Part shown: positions 27,051 through 35,315 of the stretch, in pieces
Numbering within the stretch: the stretch's first letter is position 1
Layout of the letters: every line of letters starts with the position of its first letter
Source of the DNA: Candidatus Iainarchaeum sp.
Lineage (GTDB): Archaea > Iainarchaeota > Iainarchaeia > JAGGVJ01
NCBI GenBank assembly: GCA_021158055.1
Contig: JAGGVJ010000045.1
Coordinates: 1-55,376, forward strand
DNA length: 55,376 nt
Reading direction: 5' to 3'
Notes under the pieces: generated by a model
What the model saw: the letters and a program-made list of their open reading frames with translations, nothing else
Databases searched by the model: none
Told to the model about the DNA's origin: nothing
Program-made: the position numbers and the translations under genes

Positions 27051-28157
27051 TAGTTTCAATATGTTTAGCGAAGCGTTAGTATCCCTGTCAAGCACTAACC
27101 CACAATTGCATTTGTGAGTTCGCACTGCTAATGATTTCTTGACTATTTCTCCGCAATTGCTGCATCGTTGTGATGTGTTTCTTGGATTGACTGATTCAGA
27201 AACCAAAGATTTCTGAATATTACAGAATCCCGCGGGATTCTGTAATTTTACAACCCTGCCACCGGCACTTTCAGCCACGTAACCAAGTTTTTCTAAAAAG
27301 TTTCCCCAGGACACATCGTTTATTGACTTTGCCAAGCAATGGTTTTTAACCATGTTTTTTATGTTCAAATCCTCAACACAGATAAAACCGTATCTTTTGA
27401 CTAAATCATTGCTTAGTTTCCACGCAAAGTCATCTCTGATATTTATTATTCTTTCATCAACCACAGCAATCTTGACTCTTTTTTTGTTCCGGTTTTTGCT
27501 TTGCTTCATTGTCTTGCTGAAGTTTCTGTTTAATCGTTTTCTTTTCTTTGCAAAGTATTTCAACGGTTTAGGGTGTTCAACAAACTCATTATCACTTGTT
27601 GCAATGAAATAATTCAACCCCAAATCCAAACCCACTTCTTTATCTGTAGTTGTCTTTTTGTTATCAGTTGGGTTTGCACAAACCACTGTTGCAAAATATT
27701 TTCCCGTCTTTGCTTTTTTTATTGTAAGTGTTTTAGCATTACCTGTTATTTCCCTGTGGTATTTAGTGTTTAGCCAGCCAACTTTAGGAAAAAATGTTTT
27801 CTTGCCTATATTTTCAGGGTTATTGACTTGAGGCATTGTAATGCTTCTGTTTGCCCCGAACTTTTTATATCTCGGAAAACCTTTCTTCCTTGCGTTTTCC
27901 TTTACTCTCCTGAAAAAGTTTCTGAAACCCTTGTCCACCCTGTCCGCAACGTTTTGCACTACCTGAGAATGGGTTTCTTTAGTGCCTTTCACTTCTGAAT
28001 ACAAGTGTTTTCTCCCTAAATTTGCATTGTATTGATTATGAGCAAGTTTTTTCAGGGCAAGCAGTTCATTGAATGTTTTTCTGCAAAACTCTATTTGTTT
28101 GTCTATTTCTGTGGCTTGTGCCTTTGAAGGATAAACCCTGTACCTGTACGCTTTCAT
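26934..28157 (-). CDS. tnpB: TnpB RNA-guided nuclease of IS200/IS605 family
   Basis: The protein is about 407 residues when started at MKAYRYRVYPSKAQ, the standard TnpB beginning (an in-frame ATG at 28178 would add seven residues). RuvC catalytic residues look intact: the first Asp in EVGLDLGLNYF, the Glu in FICVEDLNIKNM and the last Asp in DRDTNASLNIL. The zinc finger is SQRCSNCGEIVKKS...HKCNCG. TnpB proteins cut DNA guided by an RNA from the element end. The complete frame and catalytic residues suggest it is active. Confidence 0.93.
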   Translation of the reverse strand: MKAYRYRVYPSKAQATEIDKQIEFCRKTFNELLALKKLAHNQYNANLGRKHLYSEVKGTKETHSQVVQNVADRVDKGFRNFFRRVKENARKKGFPRYKKFGANRSITMPQVNNPENIGKKTFFPKVGWLNTKYHREITGNAKTLTIKKAKTGKYFATVVCANPTDNKKTTTDKEVGLDLGLNYFIATSDNEFVEHPKPLKYFAKKRKRLNRNFSKTMKQSKNRNKKRVKIAVVDERIINIRDDFAWKLSNDLVKRYGFICVEDLNIKNMVKNHCLAKSINDVSWGNFLEKLGYVAESAGGRVVKLQNPAGFCNIQKSLVSESVNPRNTSQRCSNCGEIVKKSLAVRTHKCNCGLVLDRDTNASLNILKLGQELSESKPVGDNTSTVCCTSKQQVFSMNQEAPSIRAG

Positions 28158-28244
28158 TACACCCATAACAATACCCATGTCTTATGTGTCTTATATATCA
28201 TATATTCCTATCCCCTCCCTTTCAGAAGGGGACTTACGAAAAGG

Positions 28245-28751
28245 TTAAATATTTTTTGCAGCCAGAAACTTTTTGCACGCACTGCAGAGTTTTGCCGGCT
28301 TCAGATCAATGTCTTCAACAGAACTTGAAAAACGCATCGCGCAAGCATTTTTGCAATGCGTCAGCCCAAGACAGTGACCTATCTCGTGCAATGCCTCTTT
28401 GGCAATCCTGCCTGTGTTTCCTTCAAAACCACTGGATGAAACCACGCAACACACGCCGTTTACAATCGCCGCTCCAAACACAAAATCTGAATCACTGCAA
28501 CCCAGTTCATTTCCTGTAAAAACAGCGAGTATGTTTTTTTCCGTGCATTTTTGCAGGTAAGACAAAAGCAGGTCAGCGTCAATTTTTCCCCCGGAAAGTG
28601 AAAAAACTGACTTTGGCTCGGCAATGCTTTCACCTGCAACAACCGCCTTCAACGAAAGCTCTGCCTCAATCACTTTTTTTATCTCTGAAAAGGCTTCTTT
28701 TTCGCGAAACGATTCAAAGGGCAACAAAACTGCTTTTCTTTCATTTTTCAT
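28245..28751 (-). CDS. amzA: Archaemetzincin zinc metalloprotease
   Basis: A 168-residue protein with the extended zinc motif HEIGHCLGLTHC followed by CAMRF and a late CSACKKF. This is the archaemetzincin pattern, HExxHxxGxxH plus four cysteines that bind a second zinc. Substrates are unknown in the family. The mobile element is inserted just after its stop, which may have separated it from downstream ABCE1 on the same strand. Confidence 0.92.
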   Translation of the reverse strand: MKNERKAVLLPFESFREKEAFSEIKKVIEAELSLKAVVAGESIAEPKSVFSLSGGKIDADLLLSYLQKCTEKNILAVFTGNELGCSDSDFVFGAAIVNGVCCVVSSSGFEGNTGRIAKEALHEIGHCLGLTHCKNACAMRFSSSVEDIDLKPAKLCSACKKFLAAKNI

Positions 28752-28839
28752 TCAGACAACTTCCAAAAAACGCATAAAAACTATCACAGTGAATTTATAA
28801 AAGCTGACGCCCATTTAATCTACAAAAAAGGACAAAAAC

Positions 28840-29895
28840 ATGAAAATCGAATACATTGACAGAAAAAACGGTTTTGCAAAATTTTGGGTTGAAACACTTG
28901 ACGACCTCTGGCACGTTGAAAACCTTGTCGAAAAAGGAGACCTGCTTTACGCAAGCGTTTTTCGCAGGATAAAAAACGAAAAAGACCCGGAGAAAAAATC
29001 AGAAAGAAAACCTGTGAAAATCACCCTTGAAGCAGAATCCGCGAAATTTGACAGGTACGCGGACAGGCTGCGGGTATCGGGAGTGATAAAAGAAGGGTTT
29101 CCTGAAAAATTTGTTTCAATCGGCGCCCACCAGACAATAGACATCGAAACAGGTTCAAAAATAAAAATGTGGAAGCCAAAATGGAAAAAATATCACATCT
29201 CAAGACTCAAGGAAGCTGAAATCGCAGTAAAACGGCCAAAAATGATTATCGTAAGCATGGACGAAAGCGAATCAGAAGCCGCAGTAATAAAAGAATACGG
29301 GCTTGAGTTTCTTGGAAGAATAGAGTCAAAAATACCCGGAAAGAGAATGGTCGTAAAAAAAGATACCTCAAAAAAAGAATTCTTTGAAGAAATCGAACAA
29401 CAACTTTCAGGCGTTCCGGTCGACGCCATAATACTTTCGGGGCCCGGGTTTACAAAAACAAACTTCAAAACATTTCTTGCTGAAAAAAAAAGTCCGCTCC
29501 TTGAAAAAACCACTGTGAAAAACACAGGGCAATCAGGCAAAACAGGCGTGTTTGAAATAATAAAAAGCGGGGGAGTGACTCAAGGACTTGAGGAAGCGCG
29601 CGTAATCAAAGAGACAAAAATGCTTGAAGAGATACTCAAAGAAATTGCCGTCGGCGGAAAAGCAACTTACGGGCTTGCCCAGGCTGAAAAAGCAGCAAGT
29701 GTGGGTGCTGTTGAAACGCTTGCGATTAACGACTCGCTTCTTCGCGAAAAACGAAACCAATGCGAAAAAATATTCACTGACACGGAATCTTCAAACGGAA
29801 AAGTGATGATTTTCAACTCTGAAAACGAAAGCGGAAAAATACTTTCAGGAATCGGAAACATCGCATGCCTTTTAAGATACCAATGGGAAGAATGA
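28840..29895 (+). CDS. pelA: Pelota (aPelota/Dom34) ribosome rescue factor
   Basis: A 351-residue eRF1-like protein that enters the A site of stalled ribosomes and acts with aEF1A and ABCE1. The N-terminal Sm-like domain has ETLDDLWHVENLVEKGD, the central domain has MIIVSMDESESEAAVI, and the C-terminal domain ends GIGNIACLLRYQWEE. The GGQ loop of release factors is absent, as expected. Its last codons and stop form the first unit of a degenerate tandem repeat. ABCE1 and an NFACT-R protein in the same window make a ribosome-rescue theme. Confidence 0.95.
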   Translation: MKIEYIDRKNGFAKFWVETLDDLWHVENLVEKGDLLYASVFRRIKNEKDPEKKSERKPVKITLEAESAKFDRYADRLRVSGVIKEGFPEKFVSIGAHQTIDIETGSKIKMWKPKWKKYHISRLKEAEIAVKRPKMIIVSMDESESEAAVIKEYGLEFLGRIESKIPGKRMVVKKDTSKKEFFEEIEQQLSGVPVDAIILSGPGFTKTNFKTFLAEKKSPLLEKTTVKNTGQSGKTGVFEIIKSGGVTQGLEEARVIKETKMLEEILKEIAVGGKATYGLAQAEKAASVGAVETLAINDSLLREKRNQCEKIFTDTESSNGKVMIFNSENESGKILSGIGNIACLLRYQWEE

Positions 29896-29965
29896 GCGAG
29901 CAATAGGAAGAATAACCAGAGCACTAGGAAAAATGACACGCCAGCGGGAAAAATGACATGCTGAT
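29885..29965. repeat. Four degenerate 20-21-bp tandem copies starting at the pelA stop
   Basis: Units begin at 29885, 29905, 29926 and 29946. The first, GGGAAGAATGAGCGAGCAAT, contains the last pelA codons and TGA; the others keep an R-GGAA-R-AAT-R-A core. The array fills most of the gap before the NUDIX gene. Confidence 0.75.
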
Positions 29966-30012
29966 AAAAGAACAGGCAACAGACAAAAACAAATCAAAAC
30001 ACAGGTAATCAA

Positions 30013-30459
30013 ATGAAACACGGAAAAGACTTCATCGGAGTTGGAATCGGCGGTTTTATAATCAATGACAAAAACGAACTGCTCCTGCTGAAAAGAAAAA
30101 CACCGCCTGAAGCGGGATACTGGAACATTCCCGGCGGAAGGGTCAAGTTCGGGGAAACACTTGAAAAAGCCGTTGCAAGAGAAGTTAAAGAAGAAACCGA
30201 CTTAGACGTGGAAGTCTTGTCTGTTCTCGGTTTTGTAAACCACATAATAAAAGAAGAAAACGCCCACTGGGTCGCCATTCACTTCCTGTGCAGGATAATT
30301 GACGGGCAAGTGAAGATAACAGAGCCTGAAAAACACGAGTCAATAGAATGGTTTTCCTTTGACAACCTGCCTGAAAAACAGACAATAACACTGAAGCAGG
30401 CAATAAAAGAATACAAGACCATCAAACAACAGGCAGTTAATTATCACTCATTGAAATAA
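30013..30459 (+). CDS. NUDIX hydrolase
   Basis: A 148-residue protein with a complete Nudix box (G-x5-E-x7-REVxEE-x-D, at GRVKFGETLEKAVAREVKEE). The preceding PGG and the following AHWVAIHFLCRI agree with the NUDIX family as found in dGTP/8-oxo-dGTP or ADP-ribose pyrophosphatases. The sequence does not show the substrate. Imperfect tandem repeats of about 26 bases (around 30477-30530) follow the stop. Confidence 0.9.
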   Translation: MKHGKDFIGVGIGGFIINDKNELLLLKRKTPPEAGYWNIPGGRVKFGETLEKAVAREVKEETDLDVEVLSVLGFVNHIIKEENAHWVAIHFLCRIIDGQVKITEPEKHESIEWFSFDNLPEKQTITLKQAIKEYKTIKQQAVNYHSLK

Positions 30460-30476
30460 ATGTTGCCGCTCATTTA

Positions 30477-30530
30477 CAACCAAAACTACAAATGCCTGCT
30501 TACCTGTAACCAGAACAACAAATGCTTACC
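30477..30530. repeat. Two imperfect direct repeats after the NUDIX gene
   Basis: AACCAAAACTACAAATGCCT plus GCTTACC is followed by AACCAGAACAACAAATGC plus TTACC, about 25-28 bases per copy. It lies between the convergent NUDIX and YjbQ genes. It resembles the other gene-end duplications in this window but is more degenerate. Confidence 0.55.
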
Positions 30531-30554
30531 CATTCACAACATAACAAAAACTGC

Positions 30555-30968
30555 TCACTCGCCAACAATCTGCACAATCAATTTTCTGTGGCTTCTCGGC
30601 CCGTCAGTCTCAACAAAAAACACGTTCTGCCAGGTTCCGAGAACAAGCTCGCTGTCAATCACGGGAATTGTTTTATCTGTCCCTACAAAACAACTCAATA
30701 TGTGAGAACTCGCATTGTCGCGCCCGCAGTGGTGCCTGTAACTGCTCTTTTTTGGGGCAACAGACTCAATCGCATCAAATATGTCTGACTTTAAATCCCC
30801 CTCGTTTTCATTGAGCACAATCATCCCTGTTGCGTGAGGGGAAAAAACAGTGCACAAACCGTTTTTGACACCGCTTTTTTCAACCGCGTCCAAAACTTCC
30901 GCTGTAAGATCGACAAATTCGTTTTCCAGACAAGTGGAAAACGCAATCACTTTTGAAAAACACTTCAT
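30555..30968 (-). CDS. YjbQ/UPF0047 family protein
   Basis: A 137-residue protein with the family signature HHCGRDNASSHILSCFVG and the C-terminal string LVLGTWQNVFFVETDGPRSH. Members were described as having weak thiamine-phosphate synthase activity; the main physiological role is unclear. I chose the ATG at 30968 because AGGTGA lies 5 bases upstream and the family starts near MKCFSKVI. An in-frame extension to 31079 would overlap the next gene. Confidence 0.88.
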   Translation of the reverse strand: MKCFSKVIAFSTCLENEFVDLTAEVLDAVEKSGVKNGLCTVFSPHATGMIVLNENEGDLKSDIFDAIESVAPKKSSYRHHCGRDNASSHILSCFVGTDKTIPVIDSELVLGTWQNVFFVETDGPRSHRKLIVQIVGE

Positions 30969-31008
30969 AAAATCACCTGTAACCCGATTCGCCCACTGGA
31001 CAAAAAAA

Positions 31009-32202
31009 TCAACAAAACTCAAGGTCTTCAACTGCTGCGCAGACACCTTCTTTAACTGCCTGCTTTGAAGACAAATCAAAAACTGCCCTGTTGCAGTTTA
31101 TCACCAGAACCGCGGGATAATCAACATCCCTGTAAAGCGCAAGCAACCCCTGTTCTTTTGAAGGCGCGTCAATCAAATGAAAACTTTTCTTCAGGACAGA
31201 CGCTTCAAAAGGCACCTCAAGATCTCCTGAAAACTCAGCCGTGTTTTTTACGGCATCAACAGAAGCAAGGTTGTTTTCGCTGACAAGCAACAGCATCTCA
31301 AGAGAATCACTTCCGCAGTCCCTGTAAGGAAACTCAAAAAACCTGTCTTTTTCAACCGGCTTCAACGGCCTTTGGCCTGAAACAAACGATTTCACTGTTG
31401 CAAGGGAAGACGGAAAACCTTCAAACCCGAACTTTTCCGGATCAACTGCCAAAAAAAGGTTCCCGTCAATGAAAAACACTTCCCTGAAATCACTTAACAG
31501 CTCTTTTTTTGCTGCGGCTGCTTTTTTCAGGTAAAAAACAGCGTTGGAATGATTGTTTTGTGAAATTGCATTTCCAAGGTTTGAAACTTCATCAAGAAAC
31601 TTTTCTTTGCCTGCCTCGAAATCTTTTTTGACAACCACGTCTTTTGGAACACTCATTTTGCTAAAGGTTTCTGCCTCGCGTTCAAGGTGTAAAAAAGCAC
31701 TTCCCGCAGACAACATGCTTGCGGTGCCAAGCGAATAATCCACTTCAAGCATTGCTTCGTGCATGGATGTCAATATGTTCTCATCCCATTCAACACTTGC
31801 CTGCAAAGGCAAAGCTTTTGGATCTCCAAAATAAGGAATTAAATCGATCGGGATAAACGGCAGCAAAAAATAAACCAATGCGACTCCAAGCGTTGCCAAC
31901 AAAAGAACCATCAGCATATTGTCCAACGGGTTCATCGGGTTCACCTGCTTTGATGAAAACTTATTATCCCCCTGAATTTTTTGCCCGCCATCCTGAAGCG
32001 ACTGCTTCTCAAAATCAGCGTATCGAAAATCCTGTGAAGAACTCTCAAAAGAAGCCACAACTACGTCGTGGTCATAGCCAAGCTTCAAAAGCGATCTTAC
32101 AATCTCGCCTTTTTCAACGCCCTGCGATTCAAGTTTTTTTATGAATCCAATTACCTGCAGGTTCGGTTCTGCGCCTGATTCGTTTTCTTCAAATTCACTC
32201 AT
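31009..32202 (-). CDS. Single-pass membrane protein of unknown function (397 aa)
   Basis: I do not recognise this family. About 45 N-terminal residues look like a small helical UBA-type or SHOCT-like module (IKKLESQGVEKGEIVRSLLK). One membrane helix lies at about 100-120 (MLMVLLLATLGVALVYFLL). A 270-residue, probably extracytoplasmic domain follows. Its last part (YPAVLVINCNRAVFDLSS) has a beta-alpha look and two cysteines, so a thioredoxin-like end is possible. It is upstream of yjbQ on the same strand, and the stop is 40 bases from the yjbQ start. Confidence 0.6.
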   Translation of the reverse strand: MSEFEENESGAEPNLQVIGFIKKLESQGVEKGEIVRSLLKLGYDHDVVVASFESSSQDFRYADFEKQSLQDGGQKIQGDNKFSSKQVNPMNPLDNMLMVLLLATLGVALVYFLLPFIPIDLIPYFGDPKALPLQASVEWDENILTSMHEAMLEVDYSLGTASMLSAGSAFLHLEREAETFSKMSVPKDVVVKKDFEAGKEKFLDEVSNLGNAISQNNHSNAVFYLKKAAAAKKELLSDFREVFFIDGNLFLAVDPEKFGFEGFPSSLATVKSFVSGQRPLKPVEKDRFFEFPYRDCGSDSLEMLLLVSENNLASVDAVKNTAEFSGDLEVPFEASVLKKSFHLIDAPSKEQGLLALYRDVDYPAVLVINCNRAVFDLSSKQAVKEGVCAAVEDLEFC

Positions 32203-32307
32203 AATGCATCAAATAAAAAATAAGTGCAATTTATTTAATCCTGCCGAAAAAACACCAGTTCAATGGCTACCCACAGCTATAATGCCCTAGTCATAACAAG
32301 CTTAAAA

Positions 32308-32419
32308 TGGTGGGGTTGCGAAGATTTGAACTCCGGTTACGAGCTTTTTCCACTCTCAAAATAATTGAAAATGAGAGTTCCCGAAGCTCGTGTGCTGGAC
32401 CAAGCTACACTACAACCCC
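32308..32419 (-). tRNA. tRNA-Pro (CGG) with 34-base intron
   Basis: On the minus strand the acceptor stem GGGGTTG (32419-32413) pairs with CAACCCC (32318-32312), followed by discriminator A and an encoded CCA. The anticodon stem CGAGC/GCTCG encloses 41 bases. Removing 34 bases (32346-32379) after position 37 leaves loop TTCGGGA with anticodon CGG. The intron edges form a helix (ACTCTCA with TGAGAGT), giving a bulge-helix-bulge for the archaeal splicing endonuclease. The T loop TTCAAAT is standard. Confidence 0.93.
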
Positions 32420-32594
32420 AAAACCGAAAAAAAATTTAAACAATGCAGAATATAATTATATCCTGTAAAGAATAATAACTATATCCTGTCTTGTGAAATA
32501 TGTCATTTTAAATATTTAAAGATATTAGAAGTCATAACTTTTCAAGGCAAAGCAACAAATTTTTAAAAAACAAAAAACAGACGGAAGTGAAAAA

Positions 32595-32948
32595 ATGACA
32601 AAAAAAACACTAATTGCAGTACTCAGCACAGGAAAAGGAACATGGGGACACGTCGGGAGGCTCATTGCAGACGGCGAATGGGCAAAAATAATCCTTATTT
32701 CAAACGATTGGGCAAAAGAAAACTTTTCATGCGAAAAAGACGTGGAATGGATATGTGTAAACAACCGCGCGCCACTTGAAGACATAATAGAGGAAATAAA
32801 CGAAAACCTCACTGCAAAAGAAAACATTTGCGTGAACATGATTTCAGGCTCCGGAAAAGAACACATGGCATTGCTTGCGGCACTCAACAGGAAAACAATC
32901 GACTACGAGCTGACAGTTCTTGCAGGAGACGGCATCAGTTACATGTAA
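32595..32948 (+). CDS. Small CARF-like Rossmann protein (117 aa)
   Basis: The chain alternates beta and alpha segments. It begins TLIAVLSTGKGTWGHVGRLI, continues with AKIILISNDWAKENF and ends with ICVNMISGSGKEHMALLAAL followed by a short beta strand (YELTVLAGDGI). The glycine turn in SGSGKEHMALLAAL resembles the ligand-binding motif of CARF domains, which sense cyclic oligoadenylates in CRISPR systems. No CRISPR array or cas gene lies in this window, so another ligand or role is equally possible. Confidence 0.5.
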   Translation: MTKKTLIAVLSTGKGTWGHVGRLIADGEWAKIILISNDWAKENFSCEKDVEWICVNNRAPLEDIIEEINENLTAKENICVNMISGSGKEHMALLAALNRKTIDYELTVLAGDGISYM

Positions 32949-32963
32949 CACAACAAAAAGAGA

Positions 32964-33287
32964 TCAAAGGGAAAAACCTTCTTTTACCTTTTTCAGCCTT
33001 TCAAGAAGGTCTACTCCCTCGTTTGTTACAAAATACATAAAACCCTGGTCCAGCTCCAGCTTTCCAACAAGGTGCAGTTCAGTCAGGTGAATCAAAATCA
33101 ACTCAAGGCGCGTTTCAGAAATACCCGGAAAAGCAGCCCTGATCTGCGGGAAAAACTTCGCGTTTTCCTTCAATAACTCAAGAATGTTGACCTTTTCACC
33201 TGAAAAAACCACCCCTGAATAATTCGGGTGCTCTTCAAGATAAAGCACAAAATCCCTTGGCAAACTCTCCATACTTTTAATATCCAT
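32964..33287 (-). CDS. Winged-helix-like small protein
   Basis: A 107-residue protein with a helical start (LPRDFVLYLEEHP) and a helix-turn-helix-like part (FPGISETRLELILIHLTELHLVGKLEL) followed by a beta wing (GFMYFVTNEGVDLLERL). This looks like an archaeal winged helix, perhaps DNA-binding. It starts at the ATG at 33287 or at a TTG at 33308 that overlaps the gatE stop. It is the third gene of the gatD-gatE unit, so it may regulate or simply ride along. Confidence 0.6.
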   Translation of the reverse strand: MDIKSMESLPRDFVLYLEEHPNYSGVVFSGEKVNILELLKENAKFFPQIRAAFPGISETRLELILIHLTELHLVGKLELDQGFMYFVTNEGVDLLERLKKVKEGFSL

Positions 33288-33304
33288 GCAAACCAACCAA
33301 TAAA

Positions 33305-35275
33305 TCAACTTTCAGACAAAAGTCTTTCAATTTCAAGCTTAACAACCCTGCTTACCTTTTTCCCGTCCGCACCGCCGCCAAGCGCTTTCATGGACTCCCC
33401 CATCACAACGCTGATTGCGCGAAAACCTTTTTCCAAAACAACAGGCCTGTTTTTTGAAACAACTTCTTTCACAATCTTCTTTATCAACTCATCGCCTGCC
33501 GCACTCAAACCCAGTTTTTCAACGGCTTTCTCAAGGCTGAAACCGGGATTTGAAGCCATGAAAGACACCAGTTTCGGAATGCTCTTGTTTGAAATCTTTC
33601 CCGACGCGGCAAACCTGAACATCTCCAGCAAAACAACACTATCCAACTGCTCCAAGTCAACCCCTTCACGCGAAAGGCTCTTGAAATCCTCAGTCAGAAC
33701 AGTTGCAATAGTCAACGGGTTTGCCTGCGTATCTGAAACCATCTTTTCAAACAAAGGCCAATAAGTTGAACCCACCAAATTTCCCGCGACTTTCCTGTTC
33801 AAACCAAACTCCTTCAGATAACGCTTTTCCTTTTCTTCAAGGATTTCAGGAAGGCATTCTTTGATTTGCCTGACTTTTTCCTTTGTCACCTCAATCAAAC
33901 GCACATCTGTTTCAGGGTACATCCTCGCAGAACCTGCAAGAGGCCTCAGGTACTCTGTGTTTGCGTCAGCAAGAGCGTTTCGGGTTTCTTCAGGAACCCT
34001 GCCTGAAAGGGTTCCTGCGCGCTCAATAACTGCTTCAAGCGCTTTTTTAGCGCTGTTCTTTTGCGCGACAACCATCACAAACAAGTCGCCTTTGCCTGCT
34101 TTAAGGGCCTTTTTCACTTTGTCTGCCTGCGAATCAGTAACCGGGTACTTTGACAGATCCTCGTCGCTGTGAATAATCCCCCCGACACCTGCTTTTGCCT
34201 TTGCATAACCTGAAAGCTCCAGTCCAAGCGTTTTTGTCGGAGTGACTTTTTGCTTCAGCATCCCGGAAAACCCAGGCATGACTGCGCAAAGAACCACCGT
34301 GTCTTTTCCGGACGCTCCCTTTTTTATGAACGCGCACTTTGAATCTGTAAACAACTCAGACACGTCAACAATTGATGCACGGGCGGTTTCAAGCCACAAA
34401 GGACCAACAATCTTTTTTGCTTTCCCTGCAATTAAAATCAGCGACTTTTGCCTCTCGACCTCAAGCCCGACAATCTCAGGAATCAAACCAAGCTCTTGAG
34501 CTCCTTTTATTTCAGTCCTTGCGCCGCCGAAAATCGACACGTTTATGTCCTGCCTGATAGAACCGATCCCGCGCTTTACCCTACCTGTGGAACGGCAGAT
34601 CATGCCTATTTTTTTCGCGGTTTCTTTCGCGTGCTCAAAATCCATTATGTCAGGGTCTGTCACTATCTCAACCAAGGGGAGACCAAGCCTTTCAAGAGAA
34701 TACCTTACCAGACCGCTTTTGCGCTCCAGAATCCTTGAAGCGTCTTCCTCAAGCTGCACCTGCGTAATCCCCACTCTCCCCCTGCTTGTCTCGACAAAAC
34801 CCTCAGTTGCAAGCAAAAGCGTACGCTGGAAACCGCTTGTGTTGCTCCCGTCAACAACAGTTTTTCTCATTGTATGAAGCTCGTCAACAGGAGTGCAGTT
34901 CAAAAGCAGGGAAATCTCAAGAGCAATATCAAGCGCGTCAGCATTCATTTCCGGCATCGGAGGCTCCTCGTCAAGCTCCACAAGACAGCAGTTCTGAGAG
35001 AAAAAATCATAGGAAAAAGTTGACTTTTTTCCTGCCGCCTCCAAAGCCGCAACATCAACTTCCCCGAGTTCGCCGGCAGAAACCCTCAACCTGCGTTCTG
35101 TAACCACTTCAGGAACAGCGTTTGTCGGAAGAGGGTTTGTCGGACACCTGCAAAAAAGCTTCCCGCAGTCAAGCTGCTGGTGAATCTCAAGACCTGCTTT
35201 GAAACCAAGCTTTCTGCACTCCGGCACTTTTCCTTCCCGTGTTTTTTTCACTTTAAACAACTCCAAAAACCACAA
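33305..35275 (-). CDS. gatE: Glu-tRNA(Gln) amidotransferase subunit E
   Basis: GatE is the archaea-specific tRNA-binding kinase/amidotransferase subunit that converts Glu-tRNA(Gln) to Gln-tRNA(Gln) with ammonia from GatD. Motifs are KAGLEIHQQLD at the start, RMYPETDVRLIEVT in the middle and a GatB/YqeY-type helical tail (KALGGGADGKKVSRVV). The 656 residues are typical. gatD is 40 bases upstream on the same strand. Its presence means the organism makes Gln-tRNA by the indirect route. Confidence 0.97.
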   Translation of the reverse strand: MWFLELFKVKKTREGKVPECRKLGFKAGLEIHQQLDCGKLFCRCPTNPLPTNAVPEVVTERRLRVSAGELGEVDVAALEAAGKKSTFSYDFFSQNCCLVELDEEPPMPEMNADALDIALEISLLLNCTPVDELHTMRKTVVDGSNTSGFQRTLLLATEGFVETSRGRVGITQVQLEEDASRILERKSGLVRYSLERLGLPLVEIVTDPDIMDFEHAKETAKKIGMICRSTGRVKRGIGSIRQDINVSIFGGARTEIKGAQELGLIPEIVGLEVERQKSLILIAGKAKKIVGPLWLETARASIVDVSELFTDSKCAFIKKGASGKDTVVLCAVMPGFSGMLKQKVTPTKTLGLELSGYAKAKAGVGGIIHSDEDLSKYPVTDSQADKVKKALKAGKGDLFVMVVAQKNSAKKALEAVIERAGTLSGRVPEETRNALADANTEYLRPLAGSARMYPETDVRLIEVTKEKVRQIKECLPEILEEKEKRYLKEFGLNRKVAGNLVGSTYWPLFEKMVSDTQANPLTIATVLTEDFKSLSREGVDLEQLDSVVLLEMFRFAASGKISNKSIPKLVSFMASNPGFSLEKAVEKLGLSAAGDELIKKIVKEVVSKNRPVVLEKGFRAISVVMGESMKALGGGADGKKVSRVVKLEIERLLSES

Positions 35276-35315
35276 AGCACAATTTTACTTTTTAATCCCC
35301 ATCATCAAAAACAAC

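Larger units (their letters stand above)
26929..28240 (-). mobile_element. IS200/IS605-type element carrying only tnpB
   Basis: The right end has the familiar hairpin around GCCCCATCCATAAGGGCGGG (minus strand) next to GTAGTTCAC, and the tnpB stop lies inside it. The left side has another hairpin (28211-28216 TCCCCT with 28227-28232 AGGGGA) about 12 bases before the archaemetzincin stop. No TnpA transposase is present, so movement would need one in trans. The exact left boundary is uncertain. The element sits between archaemetzincin and ABCE1, close to the ABCE1 promoter region. Confidence 0.75.
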
